In this document: piece after piece, positions 17,226-26,550 of the stretch
Layout: the number at the start of each line of letters is the position of its first letter
How positions within the stretch are numbered: the first letter of the stretch is position 1
Source: JANYCO01 sp035535995
GTDB lineage: Bacteria; Bacteroidota; Bacteroidia; Cytophagales; Cytophagaceae
Length of the DNA: 64,000 nucleotides
Direction of reading: 5' to 3'
Assembly (NCBI GenBank): GCA_035535995.1
Contig: DATLOZ010000005.1
Location: 186,001-250,000 of the forward strand
Program-made: the position numbers and the translations under genes
The notes under the pieces: generated by a model
The model's input: only the letters and a program-made list of their open reading frames with translations
What the model was told of the DNA's origin: nothing
Database searches by the model: none

Positions 17226-17340
17226 AAGATACCAGATGCCGGATATCAGATAGTTTAGATAAAAACAACTCTGTTTTACAAATAAGCTAAAGGACAATGT
17301 CATTAAAATACTCTCGCATTTATCCGGTATCTGGCATCTC
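17226..17340. repeat. family B heptamer hairpin, copy 1, nested in a larger inverted repeat
   Basis: Units AGATACC AGATGCC GGATATC (17226-17252) are followed by their complements in TTTATCCGGTATCTGGCATC (17319-17338). Outside them an imperfect inverted repeat pairs the ATTCCCCTTTTAA region (near 17190) with the TTAAGAGGGGTAAT region (near 17360). The element fills the junction between convergent genes. Confidence 0.8.
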
Positions 17341-17396
17341 AAATAAGTATTAATATTTAAGAGGGGTAATTTCTACAGAAAATTATTTCAACAACA

Positions 17397-19898
17397 TTAT
17401 TCAATAATCAACTTGTCGGTAGTCTGTTTTTCGTTGGAAACTACTTGTACAAAGTAAGTACCTTTCGTAAGAGAAGTCTGAATATTTTTCTCCAGCGCAG
17501 CAACAGCGTATACATCCAATTGATAAACGATTTGTCCTACCAGGTCAACAATCGTAATTTTATACGTCCCTCCTTCCAGTGCAGAGATAGTAAAGTTTCC
17601 CTGGTTTGGATTAGGATAAATATGTATACCATGATCATTGGCAGGTGTGATCGTTTTTATTTCAGAATAAGTATAGTCTCCATTAAAGTCGACTTGTTTC
17701 AGACGATAATAAATCGTGCCTTCACCAATCGTTAGATCTTCGTAAGAATAAAAAGAAAGTGTAGAGGAATTTCCTTTTCCTTTGATGTTAGCAAGGGGTG
17801 TGAATGTTTTTCCATCGCTACTTTTTTCTAGTACAAAATAATTATTATTTACCTCTGCTGAAGTTTGCCAGGTGATTGCTACCTCATTTCCGGATGTAGC
17901 TTTTGCATCAAAGGATAACAAAGAAATAGGCAGGGGACAGGACAGCGAAACGGAACCTCTCAAACAAGGACTCCCGGTGCGTATCGTCCACTCGATTGCT
18001 GCGCCGCTGGTGCCATTTACGTTTGGGTCCAGTCGTACCATACTGTTGTAGGTAGTAGAGCTAAAACTACTTTTCAATGCAAGCCTGTCAGAAGTAGTGT
18101 AGGTGATCACATAGCTGGAACCCGCTACAATCGGCCAGTTTACGGATACTTGTTTCCACACACCTTGCGAGAGAGAAAAAGGACCTGCGGTAGCATATGC
18201 AGAGCCATCTTTAGTAATGCTCAGGCTCACTGGGCTTGAGCCAAATGCAGACTGTAACCAAAGTGATACAAGAGTGAAATCCTGCAAAGCTGTGAAGTGT
18301 GTGCTGTTCCAGCTGCTTCCTCCTCCTCCATCATCGCTGGTGGCATCTGTTCTCAGCGGCGCTGCAGAATAAGTATTGGAATTTTCTACATACACTGTAC
18401 TTGGCCCTGTGATGGGAATAGTAGCAGGATTGCCAGTGGCAACTACATTACCGCCAGTAGCGGCATCATACCATGTAAATGTGTTTCCTCCTCCGGTGCC
18501 GGTAACACTAAAGGAACCATTGGGAGCAGCAGCGCAATTGCTGGAAACAATGGAAGGACTGCTGATATTGGAAGTAAGTTGTGCATCGTTAGAAGTCACC
18601 ATCACGCAGCCCGCAGCCTGAGCGGCCGCACTTGGCGTTACCTTTACGCCGTAGGTACCCACTACTCCTGTGGTGATGGTGGAAGAGGTCGAAGTTGGCG
18701 CACCGGATGGTTTTTTATACCAATCGTAGGTTAAGCCTGTTCCGGTAAGACTAGCAGAAAGTGTAGTGGTGGTAGCTGTACATAGCACTGCATCGGCCAC
18801 TGTTACAGCAGGCATGGTAGCAGTAACCACGATGGTAGAAGAAGCTGAGCATCCTGTAGGAAAGCTTGATGTTTGCACACAAACTCTATAAGTGCCGGGT
18901 GTAGTGATCGCATAAGTATTAGCAGTGCTACTCGCAGAGACAAGCGTGGTCTGCGCGCTGCCGGTACCTGAGTACCACCAGAACTGTGTAGTACCTCCGG
19001 TAGAGACATTTGAATTTAAAGTAGCAGCTCCATTGGTAGTACATAAAGAAAAGTCGCTGCCTAGGGCAGGTGTAGTGGAAGCCGGTAAGGAAGTCAGGTT
19101 GTTGCAACCGTTGATAAATGAAATATCATCAATCAAAAGGTCGTTGCGGAAAGTAGCGGTGGGCGCTTGTACTTCAATTAAGATCATCGCTTCTGTATAG
19201 GAAGCGCTTGGAGTCCAGGTGCCGTAAAATTGTTGCCAATTCATTTTTCCAGTAGGCACTGCCGTTCCCACATTCGCGCGAGCTGAATATTGTAGCACGC
19301 CTGAGATCATTGGGATCACGATAAAATTTAAAGTAGAGTTGATGTAGCCGGCTTGGTTGGCATCCCTGTTGTAATTGGCAAACCAGGCAGAGAAATAATA
19401 TTTTTGATTAGGATAGATCGTGATATGCTGTCTCCAGATTGCCGGCAAGCCGGCAGGATCGCTATCGTATTTTCCTCCTGTATAATTTTCGAAGTCACCA
19501 ATAAGTGCAAAACCGTTTCCGTTCAATCCGGGAGTATGGTCGTTGAAATCAACATCAATATAATCTGTTCCTGCAAAGGCCTGGCGAGGTTGTGCCGTAC
19601 AAGTCATCCCTGGTTCAGCTCTTCCTACAGCATAATCATTTGGAATAGAAGTAAGACAGGTTCCTACTGGAGGATTAGCGGCGAAGTTGCTGGTACTGGT
19701 CAGATCGGATTGGAAATCGAAAGGACCGTTTGCGGTATAAGTATGACCATTCCCCGATTTTGTCAAATATCCAGCTTCAAAATTTCCGTTTCGCACGGCT
19801 TCAACAGTAGGTGTGTTGGTACACTGTGCGTGACTTTTGGAAGACATTATTAAACATGCTCCCAAAATACTAAGTAGTAGAAAGTAAAATGTTTTCAT
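17397..19898 (-). CDS. T9SS-exported multidomain surface protein
   Basis: An 833-residue protein exported by the type IX system. Order: signal peptide 1-24; a carbohydrate-binding-like jelly roll at about 30-265 (VRNGNFEAGYL at the start, LLIDDISFINGC at the end); Ig/PKD-like Ser/Thr-rich modules at about 270-500 with repeating CTTNGAATLNS and GTYRVCVQTS patterns; a further beta domain at about 510-640; then a C-terminal module from about 645 that starts LPISLLSFDAKATSGNEVAI and holds WQTSAEVNNNYFVLEKS. The last 75 residues (YPNPNQGNFTIS to KLIIE) form a type A sorting domain. No catalytic site is seen. Likely roles are adhesion or polymer binding. The C-terminal module is shared with the next gene. 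Confidence 0.88.
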   Translation of the reverse strand: MKTFYFLLLSILGACLIMSSKSHAQCTNTPTVEAVRNGNFEAGYLTKSGNGHTYTANGPFDFQSDLTSTSNFAANPPVGTCLTSIPNDYAVGRAEPGMTCTAQPRQAFAGTDYIDVDFNDHTPGLNGNGFALIGDFENYTGGKYDSDPAGLPAIWRQHITIYPNQKYYFSAWFANYNRDANQAGYINSTLNFIVIPMISGVLQYSARANVGTAVPTGKMNWQQFYGTWTPSASYTEAMILIEVQAPTATFRNDLLIDDISFINGCNNLTSLPASTTPALGSDFSLCTTNGAATLNSNVSTGGTTQFWWYSGTGSAQTTLVSASSTANTYAITTPGTYRVCVQTSSFPTGCSASSTIVVTATMPAVTVADAVLCTATTTTLSASLTGTGLTYDWYKKPSGAPTSTSSTITTGVVGTYGVKVTPSAAAQAAGCVMVTSNDAQLTSNISSPSIVSSNCAAAPNGSFSVTGTGGGNTFTWYDAATGGNVVATGNPATIPITGPSTVYVENSNTYSAAPLRTDATSDDGGGGSSWNSTHFTALQDFTLVSLWLQSAFGSSPVSLSITKDGSAYATAGPFSLSQGVWKQVSVNWPIVAGSSYVITYTTSDRLALKSSFSSTTYNSMVRLDPNVNGTSGAAIEWTIRTGSPCLRGSVSLSCPLPISLLSFDAKATSGNEVAITWQTSAEVNNNYFVLEKSSDGKTFTPLANIKGKGNSSTLSFYSYEDLTIGEGTIYYRLKQVDFNGDYTYSEIKTITPANDHGIHIYPNPNQGNFTISALEGGTYKITIVDLVGQIVYQLDVYAVAALEKNIQTSLTKGTYFVQVVSNEKQTTDKLIIE

Positions 19899-20144
19899 TG
19901 TTGTTCCTGTAAGTATAAAATTGAAAGACTTGCGGGCCTTTCTAATAAAATAGCATTCAGGGGAGAATGGTAACTGTACAGGGCATAAAAAATCAGGTAT
20001 TTGACTGGTTTGTAAAATCTTTTTGGAAGAAAAAATAGCGCTTTAGTTTACTCTTAAATTCTAAAAAAATGAAAGAAAGAGGAATTTTTGAAAAAGATAT
20101 TGCATTTTAATTTAAGTTGGAAAAATTACCATTAGCTATTGAAG

Positions 20145-20175
20145 ATACCAGATGCTGGAATCCGGCATCTGGTAT
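20145..20175 (-). repeat. family B hairpin, copy 2 (compact), terminator position
   Basis: ATACCAGATGC (20145-20155) pairs perfectly with GCATCTGGTAT (20165-20175). It lies 17 bp past the stop of the 1004-residue T9SS protein and could end its transcript. The remaining 230 bp up to 19899 are AT-rich, with no gene. Confidence 0.8.
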
Positions 20176-20191
20176 TTATTAATCAATACAA

Positions 20192-23100
20192 TTATTCTAC
20201 AATCATTTTTCTGATCACTTGCGCCTCTTCTGAGGTGATCTGAATTAAGTAAGTGCCGGTAGAAAGCGAAGTTTCAAAACTCTTTTCCAATGCTGCCTCT
20301 GCATTTACTGACCATTGGTACAAAGGTTGTCCCAACACACTGGAAATTGTGATCGTGTAATGTCCTTTATTAGAAGCGGTCACTGTAAAGCTTCCGCTGT
20401 TAGGGTTGGGTACTATTGCAATCACATTAGCAGAAGTAATAGTTACTTCCTTAAGAGGAGAATAAGTATAAGCACCATTAAAATCTACTTGCTTAAGTCT
20501 GTAATAAGTAATTCCATATACGGCAGCCGGATCTGAGAATTGATAAGTAGAAAGCTGGGTGTAAGTTCCTTTCCCTGCTATATTTCCGATCGGTTCAAAT
20601 GTTTGGCCATCTTTGCTTCTTTCTATCACAAAATAAGCGTTGTTTATTTCAGCTACTGTTTGCCATACCAGACTTACACTTCCGTCTTCTAACACTAAAG
20701 CAGTAAAGGCGATCAGTGACACTGGTAGTGTGTTGTCTACGCAGTTTGAAAATTCTGAAGTACGACAATAGGTACTACTGCAATTTGTTCCTGTACCTAC
20801 GGCAAGTGCAGTGATATCATTGTACATCGGTGTACCATTGTTGTAGTTCCAGGTAGTACCAGTAGGATAGGTCATTGTGCCTCCTGTAAAAAGAAACTGA
20901 CCTTGTGGATTTGTACCGCAGGCACCAGCAGCACAAGAGTTGGTACCGTATACATAAACTACAGAATTGGTAGGACGACCACCACTTACAGTCGTTGGCA
21001 CCGGAGTAAAAGTATTTAGGGTGATGGTGCCACATCCGAAACTGCTATTCCCTGGGCCGTTTGGCGATATACCACTACAGTTTAGATTGATCCCTTTGGC
21101 AGTATTGCAATAGATTCTATTGTTGAAGATTTCCACATAGTCCGCACCACCTATCACGTTTACGCCATTGCCTGCGCTATAAGCCAGGTCGTTGTTATCA
21201 ATATTGATCTTGCTGGCGGTTCCTTCTGCGCGTATGGCGCTTCCATCGTAAGAGCCATTGAGTTGTTGTCCTGCAGCAGTTCCACTGGGAGTAAGTCCGA
21301 TATAGTTACCTGTAATGGATACTAGAGTTGTACCATTTGACAATGCAATTCCTGCTGCAGGAATATCAGTTCTTTTTCCCTGATTTGCGCCAATATAATT
21401 TCCGGAGATGGTTCCAGTGGTTACATTCTGCAGGTCAATACCAGAGTTTCCGTTCCCGAGCAATGCGCCGCTTGGACTTACTCCGATATAGTTATCAAGA
21501 ATGGAGATATTGGTTATGCTTCCAGCGGTAGCGATTCCATGCGATTTGGTATTTCCCATACCGTTTGCTCCTATTACGTTGTTGGAGATTGTGACATTGC
21601 TACAAGTAGAAAAGAGAAACATACCAGCAAAACTATTTCCGGAGGGTCCTGTACTGGTATTGTCAGCATAGACTCCTATATGGTTATTACTAACTGTAAT
21701 CGTATTAACGCCGGAAATCACATAAAGCCCGCAGGAAAAGTTGTCTTGGGTTACCCATCCGTTTCTTACAATTGTATTGCCACTAATTGTAACATTGGCA
21801 ATGGTACCAGAAGATAAAATAATTCCTCCGTGACCGTTTCCGTAATCGGTGCCATCGTAAAGTCCACTGCTGTTCGATCCAATAAAATTATTCTGAATAG
21901 TAAGAGGATTGACATTTGCATCGATTCTTATTCCACTGCTTACGCTCCTGGAAATAGTGTTTCCAATAATATCAAGATTGTTGACCGTTCCAGCGCTGAG
22001 CACAATGCCATAGTTTTTGTTCTGAAAGGTTGAACCACCTGTTCCGGATTTATTTACACCAATAAGATTGTAGCGGATCTTTAATCCATTACAGTTTCCG
22101 CTTACTACTTCAATAGCTCCGCCGGTTGTACCTTGCATAGAAGAAACAATATTGGAATCGATGATCACATTTTGTGAAGCGGTAATTGAAATCGTGGAGT
22201 TGGTACCGGTTCCGGAAAGACTTGTCCCCCCTGTTATGTCTGTACCAAAATAATTTCCGATAATTTTTGTACTGGCAGATGCACCACTAAGTGCAATAGA
22301 ATTACTGGAACTGAGGGCAAATATATTTCTTTGAGTACTGTTGTTAGCACCAATTATAGTACCTGTGGAAGCATCAATTTTAATATCGAAAGCCAGGCCT
22401 CCCGTTACCAGCGCTGTACCTGCAGGATTGGTATTGAATTTACAACCATAGATCGTACTATTATTAGACCCGGCAGCAAGGCTGATTCCACCGACTGTGA
22501 AAATACTGTTGGAAATAGCGGTAGTGCTGGAGTTGTTGAATGTTACCGGCATTGTACTGAAAGTACAACCTGTTATGGTATTGGTGTTAGAAGTTGATGC
22601 GAAGCTCACTGTACCTGATGAGAAAGATGTGTTGGTAATAGTATTGCTACTGGAATTGCTGAATTGTACATTCATAGTACTAAAATTGCAACCATTGATA
22701 TTATTAGTGTTGCTGTTATTAAAATTCATCGTATACCCTGAAAAAGAGGAATTCACAAAACTGTTATTTCCTACTGTAAAAGTAAAAGCGACATTATTAA
22801 TAGACGCATTATTAAATGTATGTCCTACAGTTCCTCCTAACGGAACAGCAGTACTATTAAAGCCTGCGGTCATCGTCCAGTTGTTGATCGTTAGTTGGGT
22901 CACATTGAGTGTCCAGGCGCCATAGCCTGGCCCGTCTACTGTATTATTGTTACCATTTATTGTAAGAGCAGCCGATGAATTATTGATTGCCCACTTGGAA
23001 GGGTCATTGAGGGAAAGAGTAATGGTCACATTGATTGTATGGCTTCCCGCTCCTGCCGCATTGAAATCTGCAATTGCTTTGGCAAGAGTTCCTGGTGTGG

Positions 23101-23206
23101 AGGCATTGCCCCAACCTCCGTCGTTCACATTCACCGTAAAGGTAGTAGCCGACATCGGTAAAATAATTCCAATCCATCCGATCAGAAAAAGTAAAGCTTT
23201 ACGCAT
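20192..23206 (-). CDS. T9SS-exported right-handed beta-helix protein
   Basis: A 1004-residue exported protein. After a signal peptide (about 1-20), residues 25-720 consist of short repeats rich in Asn, Ser, Thr and Ile, of the type IxxNTIxGNxxxG and NNVIGANGMG. These are typical of parallel beta-helix (pectate-lyase-like) folds, in which Asn ladders line the coil. Near residue 790 a C-terminal module begins with LPVSLIAFTALVLEDGSVSL, then IVPNPNSGSFTVTAS and a final IRKMIVE sorting tail. No catalytic Asp/Lys/Arg set of a known lyase is recognised, so it may bind rather than cut polysaccharide. The C-terminal module is paralogous to the one in the neighbouring gene. Confidence 0.88.
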   Translation of the reverse strand: MRKALLFLIGWIGIILPMSATTFTVNVNDGGWGNASTPGTLAKAIADFNAAGAGSHTINVTITLSLNDPSKWAINNSSAALTINGNNNTVDGPGYGAWTLNVTQLTINNWTMTAGFNSTAVPLGGTVGHTFNNASINNVAFTFTVGNNSFVNSSFSGYTMNFNNSNTNNINGCNFSTMNVQFSNSSSNTITNTSFSSGTVSFASTSNTNTITGCTFSTMPVTFNNSSTTAISNSIFTVGGISLAAGSNNSTIYGCKFNTNPAGTALVTGGLAFDIKIDASTGTIIGANNSTQRNIFALSSSNSIALSGASASTKIIGNYFGTDITGGTSLSGTGTNSTISITASQNVIIDSNIVSSMQGTTGGAIEVVSGNCNGLKIRYNLIGVNKSGTGGSTFQNKNYGIVLSAGTVNNLDIIGNTISRSVSSGIRIDANVNPLTIQNNFIGSNSSGLYDGTDYGNGHGGIILSSGTIANVTISGNTIVRNGWVTQDNFSCGLYVISGVNTITVSNNHIGVYADNTSTGPSGNSFAGMFLFSTCSNVTISNNVIGANGMGNTKSHGIATAGSITNISILDNYIGVSPSGALLGNGNSGIDLQNVTTGTISGNYIGANQGKRTDIPAAGIALSNGTTLVSITGNYIGLTPSGTAAGQQLNGSYDGSAIRAEGTASKINIDNNDLAYSAGNGVNVIGGADYVEIFNNRIYCNTAKGINLNCSGISPNGPGNSSFGCGTITLNTFTPVPTTVSGGRPTNSVVYVYGTNSCAAGACGTNPQGQFLFTGGTMTYPTGTTWNYNNGTPMYNDITALAVGTGTNCSSTYCRTSEFSNCVDNTLPVSLIAFTALVLEDGSVSLVWQTVAEINNAYFVIERSKDGQTFEPIGNIAGKGTYTQLSTYQFSDPAAVYGITYYRLKQVDFNGAYTYSPLKEVTITSANVIAIVPNPNSGSFTVTASNKGHYTITISSVLGQPLYQWSVNAEAALEKSFETSLSTGTYLIQITSEEAQVIRKMIVE

Positions 23207-23547
23207 AAGTATAGTTGTTTTTAAATGATTAGTTTGTTCCAGCTAAAATCGTTGGAAGTCTGTATCACATTCCGAGGATTTTCTCTGTTTTTAATAAATT
23301 AAGCAGAGAAGAATTATAGTAACTGAGAGGTAAGCAAAACAAGACTTGTTTTTTACTTTTTTAAAGCTGAATAGAGGAAGAAAATAACGCCTTGATATTT
23401 TAAAAAAATATACCATGATATTTGAAAAACGACTTTTTGAAAAAATTGTATCTCTATAATTCCTGTCTGTTTTTTTTGGATTTTTTTGAAAAGAAAAATA
23501 AAAATCTTGGTGTATGGAATACGTGTTAGAATTTATATAATGAAAAT

Positions 23548-23583
23548 AAAAATCCCTTGGACTTTTAAGACCAAGGGATTTTT
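23548..23583. terminator. bidirectional hairpin terminator
   Basis: AAAAATCCCTTGG (23548-23560) pairs perfectly with CCAAGGGATTTTT (23571-23583). The position is upstream of the beta-helix gene, far from the end of any recognised gene. Confidence 0.88.
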
Positions 23584-23678
23584 GTTGTCGTTGTCTGTAT
23601 TCCCACCACCAACCATCTTACTGCTTGATAGGCTTCATAACTTTGCTATAGAATAAAGGAGTGCAATGTGACTAACAA

Positions 23679-23709
23679 AAAAAGGAATCCAAGTTTCGGA
23701 TTCCTTTTT
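23679..23709. terminator. terminator of the CorC/HlyC gene
   Basis: AAAAAGGAATCC (23679-23690) pairs perfectly with GGATTCCTTTTT (23698-23709) around a 7-nt loop. It lies 21 bp past the stop of the minus-strand gene at 23731. Confidence 0.9.
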
Positions 23710-23730
23710 CTAAAATTGCAAAAATATTTT

Positions 23731-25029
23731 TTATTCTTTATCAAGTAGTAAATTAAACTTCACCACCTGCACCATTTGCTTTGATTTTTTTAGAATAGAA
23801 ATTTTATAATGCTTGGTCTCGATAGTATCATCCAGATCAGGAATTTTTCCGAAGATCATGCTGATATATCCGGCCACGGTTTCGTATTCATCTGCTTCTG
23901 GTAATGGCTCTGGTAGAAATTCGTTTACGTCAAGTACAGGAGACAATGCATTTACTACATATTCTCTGGGCGCCGTTTTCTCTACGATTGGTGCTTCGTC
24001 ATCATGCTCATCCTGGATCTCACCTACGATCTCTTCAATGATATCTTCGATCGTTACGATCCCTGATACTCCACCGTATTCGTCGGTGATAATGGCCATG
24101 TGCATTCTCTTTTTCTGCAGATCGCGGAGCAGATCGGAGATCTTTTTGGTTTCCGGTACAAAGTAGGCAGGACGCATGGCTTCTTTAAATTCGATCTTAT
24201 CCTTTTTATTCAAAAGTCTTAAAAGGTCTTTTGTATAGACGATCCCTTCGATGTTGTCAATGTTATCCTGGTACACAGGCATCCTGGAATAACCTTCGTT
24301 GATGATCTGTACGATCACTTCTTCTACCGGAGTATCAATATCCACACCGTGTATCTTAGGTCTGGGCACCATGATCTGGCGAGCCATGATCTGGTCGAAC
24401 CCAAAGGCATTCTTAATGATCTCATGTTCACCTTCTTCAATAGCACCAGTAGCCTTTCCCTGATCGATTAGTAAAGCTAGCTCTTCAGCCGAGTGTTGGT
24501 CGTGGTGCGAGTTTTGGTAAATACCAAGCGATTTCAGTACTATATTGGAAAGACCATTCAACAGCCATACAGCCGGTCCGAAGATCGTATAGAAAAAGCG
24601 CATTGGATAGGAAACGCTGAGGGTCACTTTTTCAGCGCTTTGCAGAGCAAGCATTTTGGGAGCTTGTTCTCCAAACACCACGTGTAGCGTGGTCAGGATG
24701 CTCAGGGAAAGAATATAAGAAATTGTCTCGATCACATGTACGTGGATATCAAGCCCGATCTTGGCGAAAATGATCTTCACTACATCTTCTACCATTGGTT
24801 CGCCTACGGAACCCAATGCGAGACTGGCGATCGTGATCCCGAGCTGGGAAGCGGAGAGATAAGCGTCGAGGTTTTTGACAATGTCGAGAGCAAGCTTGGC
24901 GCGCCGGTTGCCTGTAGAAGCAACGATTTCAAGCTGAGAGCCTCTTATTTTAACTAGTGCAAATTCGGCTGCTACAAAAAAGCCGTTTAACAAAACAAGG
25001 AGAACCGTAACAAGGATGTCTATAATCAT
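23731..25029 (-). CDS. CorC/HlyC family transporter (CNNM + CBS domains)
   Basis: A 432-residue membrane protein of the CorB/CorC-HlyC group, linked to Mg2+/Co2+ efflux. Residues 1-190 form the CNNM transmembrane domain, with AEFALVKIRGSQLE and SLALGSVGEPMVE. Residues 205-330 hold a CBS pair, with MVPRPKIHGVDIDTPVEEV, GYSRMPVYQDNIDNIEGIVY and the second CBS VSGIVTIEDIIEEIVGEIQDEHD. The last 80 residues are the CorC_HlyC domain. Length and order are normal. It stands alone on the minus strand, divergent from the nuo operon. Confidence 0.93.
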   Translation of the reverse strand: MIIDILVTVLLVLLNGFFVAAEFALVKIRGSQLEIVASTGNRRAKLALDIVKNLDAYLSASQLGITIASLALGSVGEPMVEDVVKIIFAKIGLDIHVHVIETISYILSLSILTTLHVVFGEQAPKMLALQSAEKVTLSVSYPMRFFYTIFGPAVWLLNGLSNIVLKSLGIYQNSHHDQHSAEELALLIDQGKATGAIEEGEHEIIKNAFGFDQIMARQIMVPRPKIHGVDIDTPVEEVIVQIINEGYSRMPVYQDNIDNIEGIVYTKDLLRLLNKKDKIEFKEAMRPAYFVPETKKISDLLRDLQKKRMHMAIITDEYGGVSGIVTIEDIIEEIVGEIQDEHDDEAPIVEKTAPREYVVNALSPVLDVNEFLPEPLPEADEYETVAGYISMIFGKIPDLDDTIETKHYKISILKKSKQMVQVVKFNLLLDKE

Positions 25030-25101
25030 ATATTTTTCCGAAATCTTGATGCATAGTATTCGGAATTTTTAAGTCAAGGTATTACAAACCGAGATCAATA
25101 T

Positions 25102-25109
25102 CAAATTTA
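25102..25109 (-). promoter_or_regulatory. -7 box for the CorC/HlyC gene
   Basis: CAAATTTA on the plus strand reads TAAATTTG on the minus strand, an exact TAnnTTTG. It lies about 75 bp before the ATG at 25029. No convincing -33 TTG was found. Confidence 0.45.
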
Positions 25110-25361
25110 TCAAAAAATATACTCCGGATTATGATTTTTTTATGTAAATTTAGAGAAAAGGATCACTACCAGATGTTATCTTAAAAAATGAACGTCACAA
25201 CTCACAAAATTGAACTTTATTAACTCTCCTTATTTGATTTCATTCTAAATAACGAGTATTTGCAACTAAATAAATATTAAAACAGTACAAAAACGGGGAT
25301 AAAATTCCTTTTAAAAAGTTTTTTTTAGTAGGATTTTATCTAATTTTACACGCGCAGTAAT

Positions 25362-25496
25362 ATGACAAATAAGGTAATTTTCAATGTATTCTTTTTGTTT
25401 TTATCCAATTGTTATTCATTGGTAATCAGAAAGTCCCCTTTTAGTATTACGATCACAAAACATAGGTTAACAACCAAAACGGTAAGAAAAGATTAA
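25362..25496 (+). other. possible 44-codon leader ORF upstream of nuoA
   Basis: The gap 25030-25505 contains an ATG frame of 44 codons that ends 9 bp before the nuoA ATG. It opens MTNKVIFNVFFLFLSNCY, hydrophobic then basic. TAATTTTA at 25341-25348, one base off the -7 consensus, lies just before it. It may be only the untranslated leader of nuo. No homologue is recognised. Confidence 0.3.
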
Positions 25497-25505
25497 TAAG
25501 AAAAC

Positions 25506-25883
25506 ATGAGTGAAAGTTTAAGTCAGTATCTCCCTTTGGGAATACAATTCATGATCGCCCTTGGATTTGTGTTGCTGACAATTGTCGGCAGCTGGTTTTT
25601 AGGTCCAAAAGTAAAAACGCAACATAAGCTGGAAACCTTCGAAGCAGGTTTGGATCCGGTAGGAAACGCAAGAGTCCAGTTCTCCATCAAATATTTTCTG
25701 GTAGCAACTTTATTCGTCCTCTTCGATGTGGAAGTGATCTTCTTCTATCCATGGGCGGTAAATTTCAAGACCTTTATTTTAAACCAGGGCTTTGCCGGAT
25801 TTGGCAAAATGCTCCTGTTCATGGCTCCTGTATTAGTCGGGTTCTTCTATGTAATTAAGAAGGGCGCGCTCGACTGGGAATAA
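25506..25883 (+). CDS. nuoA: NADH-quinone oxidoreductase subunit A
   Basis: A 125-residue membrane subunit (ND3 type) of respiratory complex I, with three transmembrane helices. The loop after helix 1 reads LETFEAGLDPVGNARVQFSI, matching the conserved E-x-G-x-x-P of NuoA, with Ala where many have Cys or Ser. FDVEVIFFYPWAV follows in helix 2. It is the first gene of the operon, and nuoB follows after a 130-bp gap occupied by a family A element. Confidence 0.96.
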   Translation: MSESLSQYLPLGIQFMIALGFVLLTIVGSWFLGPKVKTQHKLETFEAGLDPVGNARVQFSIKYFLVATLFVLFDVEVIFFYPWAVNFKTFILNQGFAGFGKMLLFMAPVLVGFFYVIKKGALDWE

Positions 25884-25886
25884 AAG

Positions 25887-26004
25887 AAATTATGAATTAT
25901 GAGTTATGAATGTTGAATTAAAAATGACTCATAGTTTTAAAAAATAGATACTAAATATTGAGAGAGTTTTGAACTCATCATTCATAACTCAACATTCATA
26001 ACTT
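25887..26004. repeat. family A heptamer hairpin, copy 5 (nuoA-nuoB)
   Basis: The left arm 25890-25920 has TATGAATTAT GAGTTATGAA units. The right arm 25972-26004 has their complements. A 50-bp unrelated AT-rich segment forms the loop. Confidence 0.88.
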
Positions 26005-26013
26005 CAAAAAATT

Positions 26014-26550
26014 ATGGTAAACGTTGTAGATGCACCGAAAGGAATGGAGGGACCTGGGTTCTTTGCCGCAAAGCTAGATGATGTAGTTGGATTGGCAAGA
26101 GCAAATTCTATCTGGCCTCTTCCCTTTGCTACTTCCTGCTGCGGCATTGAGTTTATGGCCACTATGGCTCCTAACTACGATATGTCCAGGTTCGGTTCGG
26201 AAAGAATGGCCTTCACCCCACGCCAGTGCGACTTGCTGATGGTAATGGGAACGATCGCTAAAAAGATGGGACCTGTGCTTCGCCACGTGTACGAGCAAAT
26301 GGCAGAGCCCAAATGGGTAATAGCTGTAGGAGCTTGCGCTTCCAGCGGCGGGATCTTTGATACTTACAGTGTTCTTCAAGGTATAGATAAAATAATTCCG
26401 GTAGATGTATATGTACCAGGCTGCCCTCCGCGTCCGGAGCAGATCATCGATGGAGTAATGAGGATTCAAGACCTCATTGGCTCTGAAGCAAGAAACAGAA
26501 GACAATCGGAAGAATACAAAAAACTGCTGGCTAAATACGAGATAAAATAA
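26014..26550 (+). CDS. nuoB: NADH-quinone oxidoreductase subunit B
   Basis: A 178-residue peripheral subunit that carries cluster N2, the last iron-sulfur centre before quinone. The ligands are seen in ATSCCGIEFMA (tandem Cys), VGACASSGG and CPPRPEQIIDGV. A short N-terminal extension is normal. Its stop overlaps the nuoC start by one base (TAATG). Confidence 0.97.
   Translation: MVNVVDAPKGMEGPGFFAAKLDDVVGLARANSIWPLPFATSCCGIEFMATMAPNYDMSRFGSERMAFTPRQCDLLMVMGTIAKKMGPVLRHVYEQMAEPKWVIAVGACASSGGIFDTYSVLQGIDKIIPVDVYVPGCPPRPEQIIDGVMRIQDLIGSEARNRRQSEEYKKLLAKYEIK

Larger units (their letters stand above)
23207..23730. other. long intergenic region with two terminators
   Basis: From 23207 to 23547 the DNA is AT-rich and should hold the promoter of the beta-helix gene, but no clear -7 box was found. 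Two perfect hairpins follow, at 23548-23583 and 23679-23709, with 95 bp between them. Only very short frames exist there. A small RNA between the hairpins is possible but unproven. Confidence 0.5.
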
